Assembly: GCA_025617745.1 (NCBI GenBank)
Contig: CM046864.1
Span: forward strand, 1,426,001-1,490,000
Length of the DNA: 64,000 bases
Direction: 5' to 3'
Source of the DNA: Heliocidaris erythrogramma
Taxonomy: Eukaryota > Echinodermata > Echinoidea > Camarodonta > Echinometridae
The notes beneath the pieces were generated by a model. The model saw nothing but the letters and a program-made list of their open reading frames with translations, searched no databases and was not told the origin of the DNA. This document shows, piece after piece, positions 56,101-59,100 of the stretch (the stretch's first letter is position 1; each line of letters begins with the position of its first letter). A program made the position numbers and the translations under genes.

Positions 56101-59100
56101 GCTTAAAGCCACTAAACTTATATTTAATACTACAGAATCGGAAAATGGCGTTGAAAAGAGACATACTGAAGCTTTTCGTCTTGCGGTATACTCCGATGAG
56201 TGCAAACGAAAAACTTCAGTACACTGATATTCTACACATTTTTTCCTTTTCCTTTATAGCCATCTACATATATGTCATAGTGTTTCTAATATTGGTCTTT
56301 GCATATTAAATTGAAATTATTTTTCATTCATAACAAAATCGAGTAAGTGGTCATTTACTTATTCCAAATCATTATCGGAAAGATGTAAATCTATTTGCAA
56401 TAATTATATTCTTTTTTATTAAAAGGATAGACTAGTGGTATTAACACATTTTATTTCTTAGTGTTTATAATCAAATTCTGATAATTTGGATTTTTCGAAA
56501 AAAATCCATTCTATTGATTTATTGATTATATTACTTAAATTATGGAATGAGATTACAGCCATTTGCAGATTATCTTCTGATAGCGTGTGTTGTTCGATGA
56601 TTATTCAACGACCCGGTGTATGATATTTTTTCTCTTCCCAAGTATAATTTGGCTTGGAAACAAGATGATTATTCAACGACCCGGTGTATGATTTTTTTTT
56701 TCTCTTCCCAAGTATAATTTGGCTTGGAAACAACGACGGAATATTTAAGAGCACAATTACAATAAAGGCCTACATTTGTTTCTTGACGTCACGGTCGTTA
56801 TTTATTTTAATAGAACTTAAATTCATATTATGATCGTAGATGAGATATTTCTTCAGAACGGCACTTGCTCCAAAGCTGAGGAACATCGAATGTACCGTCT
56901 TGTCTTTTGAGAGTGGTAGTGTCATTGCCAATATTGAGATGACTCTCGGGGCAGATACTGCCACAGATGCAGATGATCTCGTTAATAGGGCGTTGGACCT
57001 CTCTGGAGATAATCCCCAGGTGTTGGACTCCGGCACGAACAACATTACTGTTTCAGCCATCGCTGTAACAGGTAAATTCGTCGCCCCAAATATTTGATAC
57101 AAAAAAATGAAATTCTACATTCTCTAGGAGAGAAATATATAATTTTTGTGTGTTTGATAATTTTACAAAGGCTTAAGTACACATGATACATTTAAAGAGG
57201 TTTCATTGCCCAATCTTAATTGCTAATGGGTGTCATTCCAAGGTCCATGGATCCCAATTTGTTTGTTTATAATCAAGTTTAACGAAAGCACACGGGGAAT
57301 AAAAAAAACACTGAAAATCTCGAGTTTACAAACCCCGTGCTATTCTAGTTAATCCTAACTACTAAATTGACTACCTATCACTCTTATAAATTCTCCTAAT
57401 TCTATTTGGCAGATATCATTAAGTGTAGTATTTCAACATTATGTGAAGTTTTTGTTTAATACCGTTGAAATTTTATCTCCCATGGTAACCAGAATTACTT
57501 TGAAAAAAAAAGATGAACTCATTAATGGGTGATTTTTGTAAAAACATGTTAGATATAGCTTGAAACCGAATATCTAAAAGTATTTTCTGAATTAATATAT
57601 TATAGTATAGAGTTCTTTATACATCTTTTCTGCCAACAGTTCTTCAAGAAGGGTTATCAATCGGTGCCATTATCGGGATCGTTTTTGGTGTCGTAGGGGC
57701 TCTTCTCATCTTCATCATGTGTATGTGTTGCGTCATTATGCAAATGGCATCTCGGGAGAACGCTACCAAACTCCTTCGTGGGTGAGTAACTCTCGGGGGA
57801 ATTTGTAAAGTCTTCTTTGACGTTTATGCTATTGGTATTGGCATGATTGGAGAGGTGGTAAGTTTCGATGGACATTTTTCGGGAAATGTGGTTCGAAACA
57901 AGTTTTCAAATGGCATGCGACTGGTAACACACATGTAGCTTAAAGGTCAAGTAAAATTTAAACCTACCCCCCCCCCCCCTAGTGTTTAGGCTCCTCCACT
58001 GCAAGCAACCAAATAATGATGGTTTTATTATCATGAATAACGGACTTGACCTTATGGAATCCTCTAACAATTCTAAAAGGATTGTTTTTAAACTGTCATA
58101 CTCACCTCACATTTTAATGTCCTTGTTCTTCTTTTTCTTTGTTTCTTGGGCTAGGTCAAATATTCCTATGAAAATAGGGGGTGGCTATTTTGCAGTTATA
58201 AAGTAATATTCATCAAAATGATTTGTAAAATTAGAATAGGCAATAAAACATGCTCGTGTTGACAAGTTTTTTGATTATCATACTATAATATATTTCATCT
58301 CTTTGTTATTATTTCATGTTTTCTTATAGAGACCGATACAATGATCAATTCAATGATCAATTCAGCCGAGGAACTCCTTTCTTCTACAGTGGTGATTCCT
58401 GGTTTGGATCTCATGATAGCCGTTCTGAAGACCTTTCCCTTGACCAGCGTGAATTCGCTGTTGGTCAAGCAGTGGACAGGCTCACGCGAGAACGGGAGCT
58501 TCGTCGACAAAGGCTTGATGGAAATCGGCTTGCCAACGTAAGTTACTTTCGGATATGGTAATACAGATTCACGATCTTTTTATTTTAATTGTTACATTCC
58601 AAAAAGAAATTAAATATACATTAAGAGTTCGGTTCTCAAACATGTTAATTGTATTCTAATATCCAGTATATATATATACATACATACAATAACACATCCC
58701 AAAGGTTGGATTTCCTATGGATTTTTTCAATGACTGTAGTAAAATAAGTTTGGCTACAAAACATGTTACGTCGATTTTAGTTTGGTTCCGAAACATGCTA
58801 AAAACCCAACTTCGTTTTATATACGGAATATACTTAACTTTCCTTTATATATGAAGAAAAAGGTTTGATCTATGACGTTGAAATTGACAGCTTAACGACA
58901 ACCCATGACCGTTTTAAAAGTTACATGATGATGATGATGTGCACCCTAAATAATGACCATTTTGAACTTTCTAAATTGTGGCAATGTCGGCAAACCTTTA
59001 TTGCTTAGAGGTCATATGTGACTATAACACGACGCTCTTGTGTTGTTTTGTCTTCAAAAAGGTGCGAGCTCAGGATGACGATCATTTCAGCACACCCTAC

